The notes: generated from the letters alone by a model not told the origin. Counted from the first letter of the stretch, positions 6,964 through 14,443 are shown. The stretch: DNA of 15,160 nucleotides from Thermocrinis sp. (GCA_022759285.1 JAEMPM010000095.1:1-15160), one strand, 5' to 3'. Made by a program: numbers and translations.

Positions 6964-7113
6964 TTGATAAAGGAATCCTTAAAACAAACTTTAAAGAAAC
7001 TCTTGAAAGACCAAGTGGTAGTCCCTCTTGTGGGAAGGCAAAAGGTAAAGAAGAGAGAAGAAAAGGGAAAGCTAATAAGGGTAATAGTGAAAGGACAAAG
7101 AGCATACATCTGA
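6964..7113 (+). CDS. Possible 49-residue basic small protein (TTG start)
   Basis: A 150-nt frame begins with TTG at 6964, preceded by AAGGAAAG about 7-10 nt upstream, and ends with TGA at 7111-7113. The product is basic and lysine-rich, with a helical N-terminal part (KESLKQTLKKLLKD) followed by VVVPLVGRQKV and a probable beta pair (LIRVIVKGQRAYI). It fills most of the gap between alaC and the glycosyltransferase gene. An in-frame TAA just upstream fixes the start region. A weak hairpin at 6938-6954 partly covers the ribosome-binding site. I do not recognise the family; it may be a real small protein, the tail of an older gene, or chance. Confidence 0.4.
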   Translation: MIKESLKQTLKKLLKDQVVVPLVGRQKVKKREEKGKLIRVIVKGQRAYI

Positions 7114-7125
7114 TAAACTATTAGC

Positions 7126-8067
7126 ATGCTCTCGGTGGTTATCCCCGCCTACAACGAAGAGGAAAATGTTCCAATTCTCTACGAAAAGCTCAAAAAGGTT
7201 CTGGATAGCTTAGGAGAGGATTACGAGATCATCTTTGTAGATGATGGCTCTACCGATGACACCTATCAAAGGCTAAAACAACTGGCGGAAAAGGACAGCC
7301 GGCTAAAAGTAATAAGGTTCAAAAGGAACTACGGACAGACCGCCGCAATGTCTGCAGGCTTTGAACATGCAAAGGGAGATATTATCATCACTTTAGATGC
7401 AGACCTACAAAACGATCCTGAGGACATTCCAATACTGCTGGAAAAATTAAAGGAAGGCTATCATGTGGTAAGCGGATGGAGAAAAGACCGAAAAGATCCA
7501 TTTTTATCAAGAAGGCTTCCCTCAATTATTGCCAACTGGCTCATATCCCGAATTACCGGCGTGCATCTTCATGATTACGGATGCACTCTAAAAGCATACA
7601 GGGCAGAGGTGGTAAAGGATCTGGAACTTTTTGGAGATATGCACAGGTTCTTGCCCGCCCTTACCAAAAGGAGAGGTGCTAAAATCACGGAAGTGGTGGT
7701 AAGGCATCACCCAAGGATGTTTGGGAAGTCCAAATACGGCATAGGAAGGACTGTTCGGGTCATTTTGGACATAATGCTGGTAAAGTTCCTCAATGAGTAC
7801 ATCAACAAGCCCCTTTATATGTTTGGCGGTGTAGGATTTTTGCTCCTTACGTTGGGTCTTTTCAGCCTCTTTTATCTGATCTTTTTAAAGCTCTTTTTTG
7901 AGGAGTCCATAGGAAGGAGGCCTCTCTTGATCCTCAGCGTGCTTTTAATCCTTGCGGGCATACAGCTTATATCCACCGGGCTTTTGGCAGAGCTCTTGAT
8001 CCGGATATACTACAGGACAAAGGACACAAAGCCTTATGTAATCCAAGAGAAGATAAACTTTGAATGA
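7126..8067 (+). CDS. Family 2 glycosyltransferase, polyprenyl-phosphate sugar transferase type
   Basis: A 313-residue protein of the dolichyl-phosphate mannosyltransferase / ArnC / GtrB group, which moves a sugar from a nucleotide sugar to a lipid phosphate at the inner membrane. The GT-A domain starts directly at the N-terminus (VVIPAYNEEENV), with VDDGSTDDT at 38-46, the metal-binding DADLQNDP at 91-98 (Asp91 and Asp93), and DYGCTLKAYR at 150-159. A basic/amphipathic region (about 195-225) precedes two membrane segments, about 229-256 and 266-292, as in GtrB-like enzymes. The sugar and acceptor are not determined. No Shine-Dalgarno sequence precedes the ATG; a loose TAAACT at 7114-7119 sits 6 nt before it. 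Its stop codon overlaps the ATG of the next gene in ATGA, so the two are probably co-translated. Confidence 0.85.
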   Translation: MLSVVIPAYNEEENVPILYEKLKKVLDSLGEDYEIIFVDDGSTDDTYQRLKQLAEKDSRLKVIRFKRNYGQTAAMSAGFEHAKGDIIITLDADLQNDPEDIPILLEKLKEGYHVVSGWRKDRKDPFLSRRLPSIIANWLISRITGVHLHDYGCTLKAYRAEVVKDLELFGDMHRFLPALTKRRGAKITEVVVRHHPRMFGKSKYGIGRTVRVILDIMLVKFLNEYINKPLYMFGGVGFLLLTLGLFSLFYLIFLKLFFEESIGRRPLLILSVLLILAGIQLISTGLLAELLIRIYYRTKDTKPYVIQEKINFE

Positions 8068-8321
8068 GAAAACTTTTAAAACTTCTGGGACTTGCCCAAA
8101 GAAATTGCCTAAATTGTGAAAAGCCCGCAATAAGAGAGGAGTTTTTGTGCGAAGATTGTCTTAAAGAGCTTAGATCCCAGCATCCAATGGAATATACGCA
8201 CATCCCCGACTACCTTCGCCAGCCACATCTAGGTTATCTTTATCCCGCCCCTGATGCATTATTTTTAAAGCAGCCTCATAAAGGTATTGCACCCTATGGA
8301 AGTTCTGTACAGGGTTTATAA
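8064..8321 (+). CDS. Short C4 zinc-ribbon protein, ComF N-terminus-like, possibly truncated
   Basis: An 85-residue product starting with ATG in an ATGA overlap with the glycosyltransferase gene. Cys15-x2-Cys18 and Cys29-x2-Cys32, with LCEDCLKEL after the second pair, form a zinc ribbon very like the N-terminus of ComF phosphoribosyltransferase-like proteins. ComF proteins are usually about 200-240 residues, but here the sequence after IPDYL (residue 51) has no recognisable phosphoribosyltransferase motif, and the stop codon falls inside the TATAAT before thrS. I found no clear continuation in the other two frames up to thrS. The simplest reading is a comF gene that lost its 3' end, perhaps with an unrelated tail; a genuine short zinc-ribbon protein is the alternative. 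Confidence 0.5.
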   Translation: MRKLLKLLGLAQRNCLNCEKPAIREEFLCEDCLKELRSQHPMEYTHIPDYLRQPHLGYLYPAPDALFLKQPHKGIAPYGSSVQGL

Positions 8322-8322
8322 T
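8317..8322 (+). promoter_or_regulatory. TATAAT -10 element before thrS
   Basis: A perfect TATAAT ends 9 nt before the thrS ATG and overlaps the stop codon of the zinc-ribbon gene. There is no Shine-Dalgarno sequence between it and the ATG, so transcription from here would give a leaderless or nearly leaderless thrS message. The nearest -35-like sequence, TTGCAC at 8287-8292, is 24 nt away and is not convincing. Confidence 0.55.
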
Positions 8323-8331
8323 TTTTGAACC

Positions 8332-10245
8332 ATGCTGAGGGTAGTTCTAAACGGTAAAGAGTACGAAGTGGAAAAGGGCAAAAAGCTTGGAGACTTCTTT
8401 AAAGAGGTTGGAATAGAAGGCGCCCTTGGCGCCAAACTGGGCGGTAAAATAATCGATCTTCAGACACCCATAAGGGAGTCTGGAGAGCTTGTACCCATAT
8501 ACAAGGGAGACCCAGAAAGCTTGGAAATCATGCGCCACTCCCTTTCTCACATAATGGCTCAAGCCCTAAAGGAAATATACGGTAAGGAGGTGGTTCATCT
8601 TGGAGTCGGACCCACCACGGAGGAAGGTTTCTATTACGACGTGGAGGTGGAAGGAACAAGGATAAAAGAAGAGGACCTACCCAAGATAGAACAGAAGATG
8701 AAGGAGATAATAGAGAGAAACTATCCTATTCTGAGGAGGGAACTGGACAGAGATTCTGCCATTAGACTCTTTGAACAGTTAAAGGAACATTACAAGCTTG
8801 ACATAATCAGGCGCATAGACCCTCAGGATGTTATATCTGTCTATGAGCAGGGGGACTTTATAGACCTTTGCAGGGGACCCCATGTGCCCTCCACTGGTAT
8901 GGTGGGTGCCTTTAAGCTAACTCACATAGCGGGAGCTTACTGGCAAGGAGACCCTTCCAAACCTATGCTCCAAAGAATTTACGGCATAGCTTACTGGGAC
9001 ACAAAGGAGCTTGAAGAGAGGCTAAAGTTCTACGAAGAGGTAAAGAGAAGGGACCACAGAAAACTGGGCGCAGAGTTGGAGATGTTCATCATAGACGAAG
9101 ACATAGGGGGAGGTTTGGTGCTCTGGCTTCCAAAGGGTGGGATATACAGAAAAGTTTTGGAGGACTTCTGGAAGGAGGAACACTTAAAGAGGGGCTATCA
9201 ACTGGTTTATACACCTCATGTAGGAAAGGCAAAACTATGGCAAACCAGCGGGCATCTGGAGTATTACCGTCAGAACATGTATCCACCTATGGAGTTGGAG
9301 CAGGAGGAATACTTTGTTAAACCTATGAATTGTCCTTTCCATGTGGCCATCTACAAGAGCAAAGTAAGGAGCTACAAAGAACTTCCTTTGAAGTTGGCAG
9401 AGCTTGGCACAGTTTATAGATACGAGCTATCTGGAGTTCTGCACGGACTAATGAGGGTAAGGGGTTTTACCCAAGATGATGCCCACATAATATGCACACC
9501 TGAGCAGGTGGAGGATGCTATCCTTGAAACCTTAGACTTTGCGGTGCAGATGTTAAAAACCTTCGGCTTTGAGGACTTTAAGGTTTATATATCCACAAGA
9601 CCATCCCTTTATATTGGCTCCGAAGAGCAGTGGGAAAAGGCAGAGAATGCCCTCAAAAAGGCGGTGGAAGCTCTAAACTTAAGCTACGAGATAGACGAGG
9701 GTGGTGGTGCTTTTTACGGTCCCAAGATAGATGTAAAGATAAAAGATGCCATAGGTAGGTTCTGGCAGTGTTCTACCATTCAGTTTGACTTTAACCTGCC
9801 AGAGCGTTTTGACATGGAGTACGTAGGCCCAGACAACAAAAGGCACAGACCATACATGATCCACCGAGCGATCTTTGGGTCAATAGAAAGGTTCACCGGT
9901 GTTCTTTTGGAACACTATGCGGGGCTCCTGCCCTTCTGGCTAGCGCCTGTACAAGCGAAGGTGCTCCCAGTCTCTGAAAAGCATATACCTTATGCAACCG
10001 AGCTTAAGAATTTCTTAACAGAAAAGAACTTCAGAGTGGAAGTGGATGACAGAAAGGAACGACTCTCCGCCAAAATAAGAACTGCAGAGTTGCAAAAGGT
10101 TCCTTACATCCTTGTGGTGGGAGACAGAGAGATGGAAAGCAGAACCGTTTCCGTTAGGTCCAAAAAGGAAGGAGATTTGGGAACTAAAACTTGGGAAGAG
10201 CTGGTGGAATTTTTCACAGAACTTGTTCAAAAGAAAGTGTGTTAA
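8332..10245 (+). CDS. thrS: Threonyl-tRNA synthetase
   Basis: A full-length 637-residue class II synthetase that charges tRNA-Thr. An N-terminal TGS domain covers about 1-60. The editing domain follows, with His69 and His73 (MRHSLSHIMAQAL) and Cys180 and His184 (DLCRGPHVPSTG), so hydrolysis of mischarged Ser-tRNA should be intact. The catalytic core has PMNCPFH, RYELSGVLHGLMRVRGFTQ (motif 2 region) and motif 3 ending in Arg520. The catalytic zinc ligands fall at Cys334, His385 and His511, the same numbers as in E. coli ThrRS. The C-terminal anticodon-binding domain begins near 535 (LPFWLAPVQAKVLPVSE). The ATG at 8332 is the only start that keeps the TGS domain complete; it has no ribosome-binding site and a TATAAT lies 9 nt upstream. 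Confidence 0.97.
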   Translation: MLRVVLNGKEYEVEKGKKLGDFFKEVGIEGALGAKLGGKIIDLQTPIRESGELVPIYKGDPESLEIMRHSLSHIMAQALKEIYGKEVVHLGVGPTTEEGFYYDVEVEGTRIKEEDLPKIEQKMKEIIERNYPILRRELDRDSAIRLFEQLKEHYKLDIIRRIDPQDVISVYEQGDFIDLCRGPHVPSTGMVGAFKLTHIAGAYWQGDPSKPMLQRIYGIAYWDTKELEERLKFYEEVKRRDHRKLGAELEMFIIDEDIGGGLVLWLPKGGIYRKVLEDFWKEEHLKRGYQLVYTPHVGKAKLWQTSGHLEYYRQNMYPPMELEQEEYFVKPMNCPFHVAIYKSKVRSYKELPLKLAELGTVYRYELSGVLHGLMRVRGFTQDDAHIICTPEQVEDAILETLDFAVQMLKTFGFEDFKVYISTRPSLYIGSEEQWEKAENALKKAVEALNLSYEIDEGGGAFYGPKIDVKIKDAIGRFWQCSTIQFDFNLPERFDMEYVGPDNKRHRPYMIHRAIFGSIERFTGVLLEHYAGLLPFWLAPVQAKVLPVSEKHIPYATELKNFLTEKNFRVEVDDRKERLSAKIRTAELQKVPYILVVGDREMESRTVSVRSKKEGDLGTKTWEELVEFFTELVQKKVC

Positions 10246-10277
10246 TATCTTTAGGAAAACTTGAAAAGGAGAGTGTC

Positions 10278-10523
10278 ATGGAAGAACAAACTTATGCAGT
10301 GCCTTTTGCATTGGTAGGCTTTTTCCTAACCTCCAAGCCCATTGAGGAGAGCATCAGAGACGATGTGACTCCGGAAGAGCTAGAAAAGCTCCAGGAGATC
10401 ATAAGCAAGCTACTCTTTACAGAGGGTGTTCAAGTTGCCATCTATCCATCGATTGTTCCACCGGATCAAGCGGAAGAGGCGGTAGATGAGCTTGAAGATA
10501 TGATCTTTGGAGAGGAAGAATGA
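10278..10523 (+). CDS. 81-residue acidic protein of unknown function
   Basis: The frame is open further upstream, but ATG at 10278 is preferred because AAAGGAGAG lies 6-8 nt before it and the upstream part would overlap thrS. The product is 81 residues and acidic, with a hydrophobic start (YAVPFALVGFFLTS), a helical middle (TPEELEKLQEIISKLLF) and a glutamate/aspartate-rich tail. The hydrophobic stretch is too short to be a sure membrane segment. I do not recognise the family. It starts 32 nt after thrS, and its stop codon overlaps the dapB ATG in ATGA, so it is probably co-translated with dapB. Confidence 0.75.
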   Translation: MEEQTYAVPFALVGFFLTSKPIEESIRDDVTPEELEKLQEIISKLLFTEGVQVAIYPSIVPPDQAEEAVDELEDMIFGEEE

Positions 10524-11320
10524 CCAAACTGATCCTGTGCGGAGCCCTCGGCAGAATGGGTAGGGCGATCTTAAAGGCCTCCCTTGAGTATTCAGACCTG
10601 CAGGTAGTTGCAGGTGTTGAGCATCCTGACTGCGTCAAAGGACAGAGCTTAGGAGAAGCGGTGGGTATGGAAGAGTTCAAGTCCGCACCGCTCACCTCTA
10701 ACTTGGAGGACGTTTTACCCTTTGGAGACGTGGTAGTGGATTTTACGGGGAATACTCTCTCTGCTTTAGCTCATGCAAAACTGTCTGCTTATGCAGGTAA
10801 GGGAGTGGTCATAGGTACCACGGGCTTTAGCCCACAGCAGGTGGAGGAGCTAAAAGAGCTTTCAGCATATGCCCCCATCCTTCTCTCTCCTAACATGAGC
10901 TTGGGGGTCAATCTTCTCTTTAAGTTGGCAGAGATAGCGGTTAAAGCTCTAAAGGATAAGGGTTTTGACGTGGAAATCTTAGAGATCCACCACCGATTTA
11001 AAAAGGACGCACCAAGCGGAACCGCTCTAAAGCTCTTGGAGATAGTAGCTAACACCTTGGGCAAAGACCCTTCACAGGTGAGAAAGTTTGGAAGAGAGGG
11101 TATAGACCCAAAGGGCGAGGAGATAGGCGTTATGTCTTTGAGAGGTGGAGATGTGGTAGGAGAGCATACTCTGTATCTTTTGGGCTTTGGAGAGAGGATA
11201 GAACTTACCCACAGAGCAGTCTCCAGAGACATCTTTGCTAAAGGTACCTTGGAAGCTTGCCGGTGGATTAAAGGAAAACCACCTGGCTTTTACAGCATGT
11301 TTGATGTGCTTGGAATATGA
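10520..11320 (+). CDS. dapB: 4-hydroxy-tetrahydrodipicolinate reductase
   Basis: A 266-residue DapB that reduces the dihydrodipicolinate intermediate with NAD(P)H in lysine and diaminopimelate synthesis. The nucleotide-binding loop GALGRMGRAI is at 8-17, VDFTG at 73-77, and GTTGFS at 99-104. The catalytic and substrate-binding segment EIHHRFKKDAPSGTA at 155-169 carries the two histidines, the lysine and the SGTA loop. Length matches the usual 265-270 residues. The product of this pathway segment would feed the DapL-type aminotransferase encoded at the left end of the window. The gene is linked by ATGA overlaps to both the 81-residue protein upstream and archease downstream. Confidence 0.95.
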   Translation: MTKLILCGALGRMGRAILKASLEYSDLQVVAGVEHPDCVKGQSLGEAVGMEEFKSAPLTSNLEDVLPFGDVVVDFTGNTLSALAHAKLSAYAGKGVVIGTTGFSPQQVEELKELSAYAPILLSPNMSLGVNLLFKLAEIAVKALKDKGFDVEILEIHHRFKKDAPSGTALKLLEIVANTLGKDPSQVRKFGREGIDPKGEEIGVMSLRGGDVVGEHTLYLLGFGERIELTHRAVSRDIFAKGTLEACRWIKGKPPGFYSMFDVLGI

Positions 11321-11733
11321 GCTTTTATGAAATCATAGATGACATCACCGCAGACGCAGGTATAAGGGTAAAGGCAAAGAGCTTGGAGGAACTATTCTGC
11401 AAAGCCATCCTTGCTACCTTTAACGAGATCACAGACATAGAAAAGGTTAGCAAAGACAAAAAAGTAGAATTGGAGGTTCAAGGAGAACTACCCTACCTCT
11501 TGGCAGACGTCATAAACCAGCTTTTGATCTTGCACGAAAAGGAAAAATTGATAATAAACCACTGTGAAAGGGTGGAGTTTAAAGAGGATGGTGTTAAACT
11601 GGTTCTAAAGGGCGGTACCTTTGATCCCAAAAGGCATCCCTCAAAGCTCGTTATAAAGGCAGCCACCTATCACAGGCTCAAGGTGGAAAAGTTGGAGGAC
11701 AGCTATTTGGCGGAGGTTATCTTTGATATATGA
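11317..11733 (+). CDS. Archease (RtcB RNA-ligase cofactor family)
   Basis: A 138-residue archease, a small protein that in archaea and eukaryotes activates the RNA ligase RtcB. It shows the N-terminal YEIIDDITADAGI segment, the KAATYHRLKVEK segment near 113-124, and the family's C-terminal ending in FDI. The signature DHTADxG appears here as DITADAG, so the usual His is Ile while Asp13 and the C-terminal Asp137 are kept. No rtcB is in the window, so its partner must be elsewhere if it has the usual role. ATGA overlaps join it to dapB before and the prenyltransferase gene after; that linkage does not suggest an RNA-repair operon. Confidence 0.88.
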   Translation: MSFYEIIDDITADAGIRVKAKSLEELFCKAILATFNEITDIEKVSKDKKVELEVQGELPYLLADVINQLLILHEKEKLIINHCERVEFKEDGVKLVLKGGTFDPKRHPSKLVIKAATYHRLKVEKLEDSYLAEVIFDI

Positions 11734-12578
11734 GGCTAAAGGCTTACGCAGAACTTACGAAATTTGAACACACCATCTTTGCCCTTCCATTCTTACTGGC
11801 AGGCATAGTCCTGTTGGTTGAGGATTTTCCATCCCTTTGGAAGCTCTTTTGGGTGCTGGTTGCCTTTGTGTCTGCGAGGACATTGGGTATGGCCCTCAAC
11901 AGGCTTATTGACCTTCCCATAGACCAGCTAAATCCAAGAACAAAGGATTGGGTTCATGCAAGGGGTGAGCTCTCTCAAGAAGACATCAAAAAACTTGTTC
12001 TAATATCTGGGGGTATATTCCTCCTTTCCTGCCTTATGATAAACATGCTTACATTTCTGTTGGCTCCTTTTGTGATTTTTCTCCTTTGGTTTTACCCGTA
12101 CGCCAAGCGGATCACCTACTATCCACACCTGGTGCTTGGGTTGGTTTACTTTTTAATTCCTCTTGCGGTGGATACTGCCTTTAACGAGAACATATCAAAA
12201 ACCGCCTTGCTTTTGGGTATAGGTATGGCTTTTTGGGTGGCAGGGTTTGATGTGCTGTATGCACTTCAAGACTACGAGTTTGACAGAGCGCACAATCTAA
12301 AATCCATCCCAGTAAAGTATGGCATTGGGGGAGCCTTAAAGATATCCAGGCTCTTTCATGCTATAACCTTTCTTTCCCTCTTAGCCTTATTCTTTGTGGT
12401 GGATTTCTTAGGGCCCATTTACCTTTTGGGACTTTTGGTGCTCGGTCTATTTCTTGTGTATGAACACAGTCTAATAAAGGAGCACGACCTTTCTAAGATA
12501 AATAAAGCATTCTTTACAGTAAACGGGTATGTGAGCGTAGTGTACTTTCTTACCGTTCTTTTGGATAGATTGATTTAA
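11730..12578 (+). CDS. ubiA: UbiA-family membrane prenyltransferase (quinone biosynthesis)
   Basis: A 282-residue integral membrane protein with about eight or nine hydrophobic helices. Both UbiA aspartate motifs are present: NRLIDLPIDQLNPRT at 57-71 (Asp61 and Asp65) and DVLYALQDYEFD at 174-185 (Asp174, Asp181, Asp185), which bind the magnesium-diphosphate of the prenyl donor. The short loop and YALQD form match 4-hydroxybenzoate prenyltransferases and their relatives. Aquificaceae make menaquinone-type quinones (methionaquinone), and related genes act in the futalosine route (MqnP), so prenylation of a futalosine-pathway intermediate is a good alternative to 4-hydroxybenzoate. The ATG overlaps the archease stop codon in ATGA. 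It is the last gene before the rpsA promoter. Confidence 0.88.
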   Translation: MRLKAYAELTKFEHTIFALPFLLAGIVLLVEDFPSLWKLFWVLVAFVSARTLGMALNRLIDLPIDQLNPRTKDWVHARGELSQEDIKKLVLISGGIFLLSCLMINMLTFLLAPFVIFLLWFYPYAKRITYYPHLVLGLVYFLIPLAVDTAFNENISKTALLLGIGMAFWVAGFDVLYALQDYEFDRAHNLKSIPVKYGIGGALKISRLFHAITFLSLLALFFVVDFLGPIYLLGLLVLGLFLVYEHSLIKEHDLSKINKAFFTVNGYVSVVYFLTVLLDRLI

Positions 12579-12588
12579 AAAAATTGCT

Positions 12589-12594
12589 TATAAT
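12589..12594 (+). promoter_or_regulatory. TATAAT -10 element before rpsA
   Basis: A perfect TATAAT ends 9 nt before the rpsA ATG, exactly the same distance as before thrS. No Shine-Dalgarno sequence lies between it and the ATG, so a leaderless start is likely. The best -35-like sequence, TTGGAT at 12561-12566, is 22 nt upstream, longer than the usual 17. Confidence 0.55.
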
Positions 12595-12603
12595 AATTTT
12601 CCC

Positions 12604-14184
12604 ATGAGTGAAATGGAAAAATTTGAAAACCTATTAGAAGGAAAGCTCATGCCAAACAGAATTTTAAGGAAGGGAGAGGTGGTAAGGGGAAGGATCGTCA
12701 AAATAGACGACAGGACTGCATACATTGATGTGGGCTACAAGGTAGAGGCAATAATGCCCAAGGAAGAACTGCCACCACAAACTAAGGAGGGGGACGAAAT
12801 AAAGGGCATCTTGGTCAGGTTTTCAGGTGGTGTGCCCGTTCTGTCTTTCCAAAGGTATCTCAAAGAGAGGCTCTATGGCTTTTTAAAGTCTGCCCAAGAA
12901 AAAGGTAAGTTCGTAGAGGGTAGAGTAGAGGAGATTTTAGATGATGCGTATGTAGTTAATATCAGTGGTCTAAAGGCAATCCTGCCTAAATCTGAAGCTC
13001 GACAAGGACTGAGAAAGAATTCAAGAGTAGTAGCAAAGATAAAGGAACTTTCAGACACAAAAGAAGGTCTAAAGATCGTTTTAACTGAAAAGGATTTTGT
13101 AGAACTGATCAAAAAGAGAAAGAAGGAGAGAATCCTCAAGCAGTTAAAGGTAGGAGATATCGTAGAAGGTAGAGTTATCAAAATAGACCCAGAGAAAGGC
13201 ATTACGCTGCTGGTAAAGAATACGCTAAGGGCATTTTTGCCAAAGGAAGAACTCTCTTGGGGTAGAGACAAAAATCCCTACAACTATACGGAGGTTGGAG
13301 AAAAACTAAAGGTCAAGGTTAAAAGAATATCCAAAGAGAAGGAGTTTATCTTTGTAAGCCTTAGAGAGCTAAAGCCCAACCCATGGGAGAAGGCAAAGGA
13401 AGTTATAAGCGAAGGCAAAGTGATGCCTGGTAAAGTAGTAGACATAACAGAAAGAGGAGTTATAGTAGAGCTCTTTGAGGGCTTAGAAGGCATTGTTCCT
13501 AAGGACGAAGTTTCATATGATGGTAGTATGCCAAAGAAGTGGGAAAATGTTAACGTAAAGGTCCTTAAGTTTAACCCAAGAACCCAAAAGCTTATTCTTA
13601 GTATAAAGGAAACACTTCCAAAGCCATGGGAGGAGTACATCAAAAATCATCCTGTAGGAAGCAAAGTTAAAGGAATTGTCCAAAAGTTTGAAAAAGCGTC
13701 TGCTATAGTGGATTTAGGTGGTGTAAAGGGTATCATTCACAGGAGTGACCTCTCCTGGGGAAGAGCTAAAAGGGTGGAGGATGTTCTCACAATAGGAGAA
13801 GAAAGAGAGTTTGTGGTCCTTGGTTTGGAAGGTAAATTTGTAAAGCTTGGACTAAAGCAACTACAAGAGAATCCTTGGGAGCTCTTCCTCAAAAAGTATA
13901 AGGTAGGAGACAAAGTTAAACTAAAGGTAAGCTCTGTGCATCCTTTTGGAGCCTTCTTAGAGTTTCCTGAGGGAATAGAAGGGTTGCTACCTTTTTCCGA
14001 GATGGGTAATATAAAGGATATAAAGGTCGGAGATGAAGTTGAAGTACGCATCATTGATATAGTTCCACACTCAAAGGTAACTTTAAGTGCGAAGGAAGAG
14101 ACTAAGGTAGAAGATATAGTTAGCGAAGGAGGAGAGAGCGGCTTTACTCTGGGAGAACTTCTGAAGAAGAAAATAAAGCTGTGA
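12604..14184 (+). CDS. rpsA: Ribosomal protein S1
   Basis: A 526-residue S1 with six consecutive S1 RNA-binding repeats, at about 23-80, 101-165, 182-255, 270-338, 351-417 and 434-500. Typical repeat cores are GRIVKIDDRTAYIDVG, GRVEEILDDAYVV, GIVQKFEKASAIVDLGG and VSSVHPFGAFLEFPEGIEGLLP, with the NPWE/KPWE linkers seen between later repeats of bacterial S1. It binds mRNA on the 30S subunit and helps initiation on messages with weak ribosome-binding sites. The start at 12604 has a TATAAT 9 nt upstream and no Shine-Dalgarno sequence. A HU/IHF-family gene follows 1 nt after the stop, the same order as rpsA-ihfB in E. coli. Confidence 0.96.
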   Translation: MSEMEKFENLLEGKLMPNRILRKGEVVRGRIVKIDDRTAYIDVGYKVEAIMPKEELPPQTKEGDEIKGILVRFSGGVPVLSFQRYLKERLYGFLKSAQEKGKFVEGRVEEILDDAYVVNISGLKAILPKSEARQGLRKNSRVVAKIKELSDTKEGLKIVLTEKDFVELIKKRKKERILKQLKVGDIVEGRVIKIDPEKGITLLVKNTLRAFLPKEELSWGRDKNPYNYTEVGEKLKVKVKRISKEKEFIFVSLRELKPNPWEKAKEVISEGKVMPGKVVDITERGVIVELFEGLEGIVPKDEVSYDGSMPKKWENVNVKVLKFNPRTQKLILSIKETLPKPWEEYIKNHPVGSKVKGIVQKFEKASAIVDLGGVKGIIHRSDLSWGRAKRVEDVLTIGEEREFVVLGLEGKFVKLGLKQLQENPWELFLKKYKVGDKVKLKVSSVHPFGAFLEFPEGIEGLLPFSEMGNIKDIKVGDEVEVRIIDIVPHSKVTLSAKEETKVEDIVSEGGESGFTLGELLKKKIKL

Positions 14185-14185
14185 G

Positions 14186-14443
14186 ATGACTAAAAGGGAT
14201 ATAGTTCAAAGATGTTACAAAAAGAACCATGATTTTTCTAAGTCCTTGACCGAGAAGGTATTGAACTTTATCCTTGAGGAAATTGCCCTGAGCTTAAATA
14301 GAGGTGAGAAGGTTAAGCTCTCTGGCTTTGGTACGTGGAGTGTAAAAAAGACAAGTAAAAAGGTCGGCGTTAGGTTCAAGCCCAGTAAAAAACTTCTGTA
14401 CTATTTGAACACCCCCAACTTAGATGCTAAAATTAATAGATAA
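14186..14443 (+). CDS. HU/IHF-family DNA-binding protein lacking the beta arm
   Basis: An 85-residue protein with the two-helix N-terminal dimerisation core of HU/IHF (KRDIVQRCYKKNHDFSKSL, then LNFILEEIALSLNRGEKVKLSGFG, with GFG at 47-49). In HU and IHF the GFG is followed by a roughly 35-residue segment that contains the DNA-embracing beta arm with its intercalating proline (the RNPxTG motif). Here GFGTWSVKKTSKK is followed at once by VGVRFKPSKKLL, the strand after the arm, so about 16 residues are gone, including RNPxTG. The frame is intact and basic residues remain at the joint. The gene lies 1 nt after rpsA, the position of ihfB in E. coli. It may bind DNA without strong bending, or bind RNA or a partner; this is inference. 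The tRNA-Pro gene begins directly after its stop codon. Confidence 0.8.
   Translation: MTKRDIVQRCYKKNHDFSKSLTEKVLNFILEEIALSLNRGEKVKLSGFGTWSVKKTSKKVGVRFKPSKKLLYYLNTPNLDAKINR

Noticed and set aside
10191..10277. N-terminal extension of the 81-residue protein into thrS
   Set aside because: It would overlap the thrS 3' end by more than 50 nt, while ATG 10278 has a well-placed AAAGGAGAG.
10789..11232. Long open frame antisense to dapB on the minus strand
   Set aside because: The protein is serine/proline-rich with no recognisable motif, and the opposite strand holds a complete DapB. Similar antisense frames over rpsA and ccl are rejected for the same reason.
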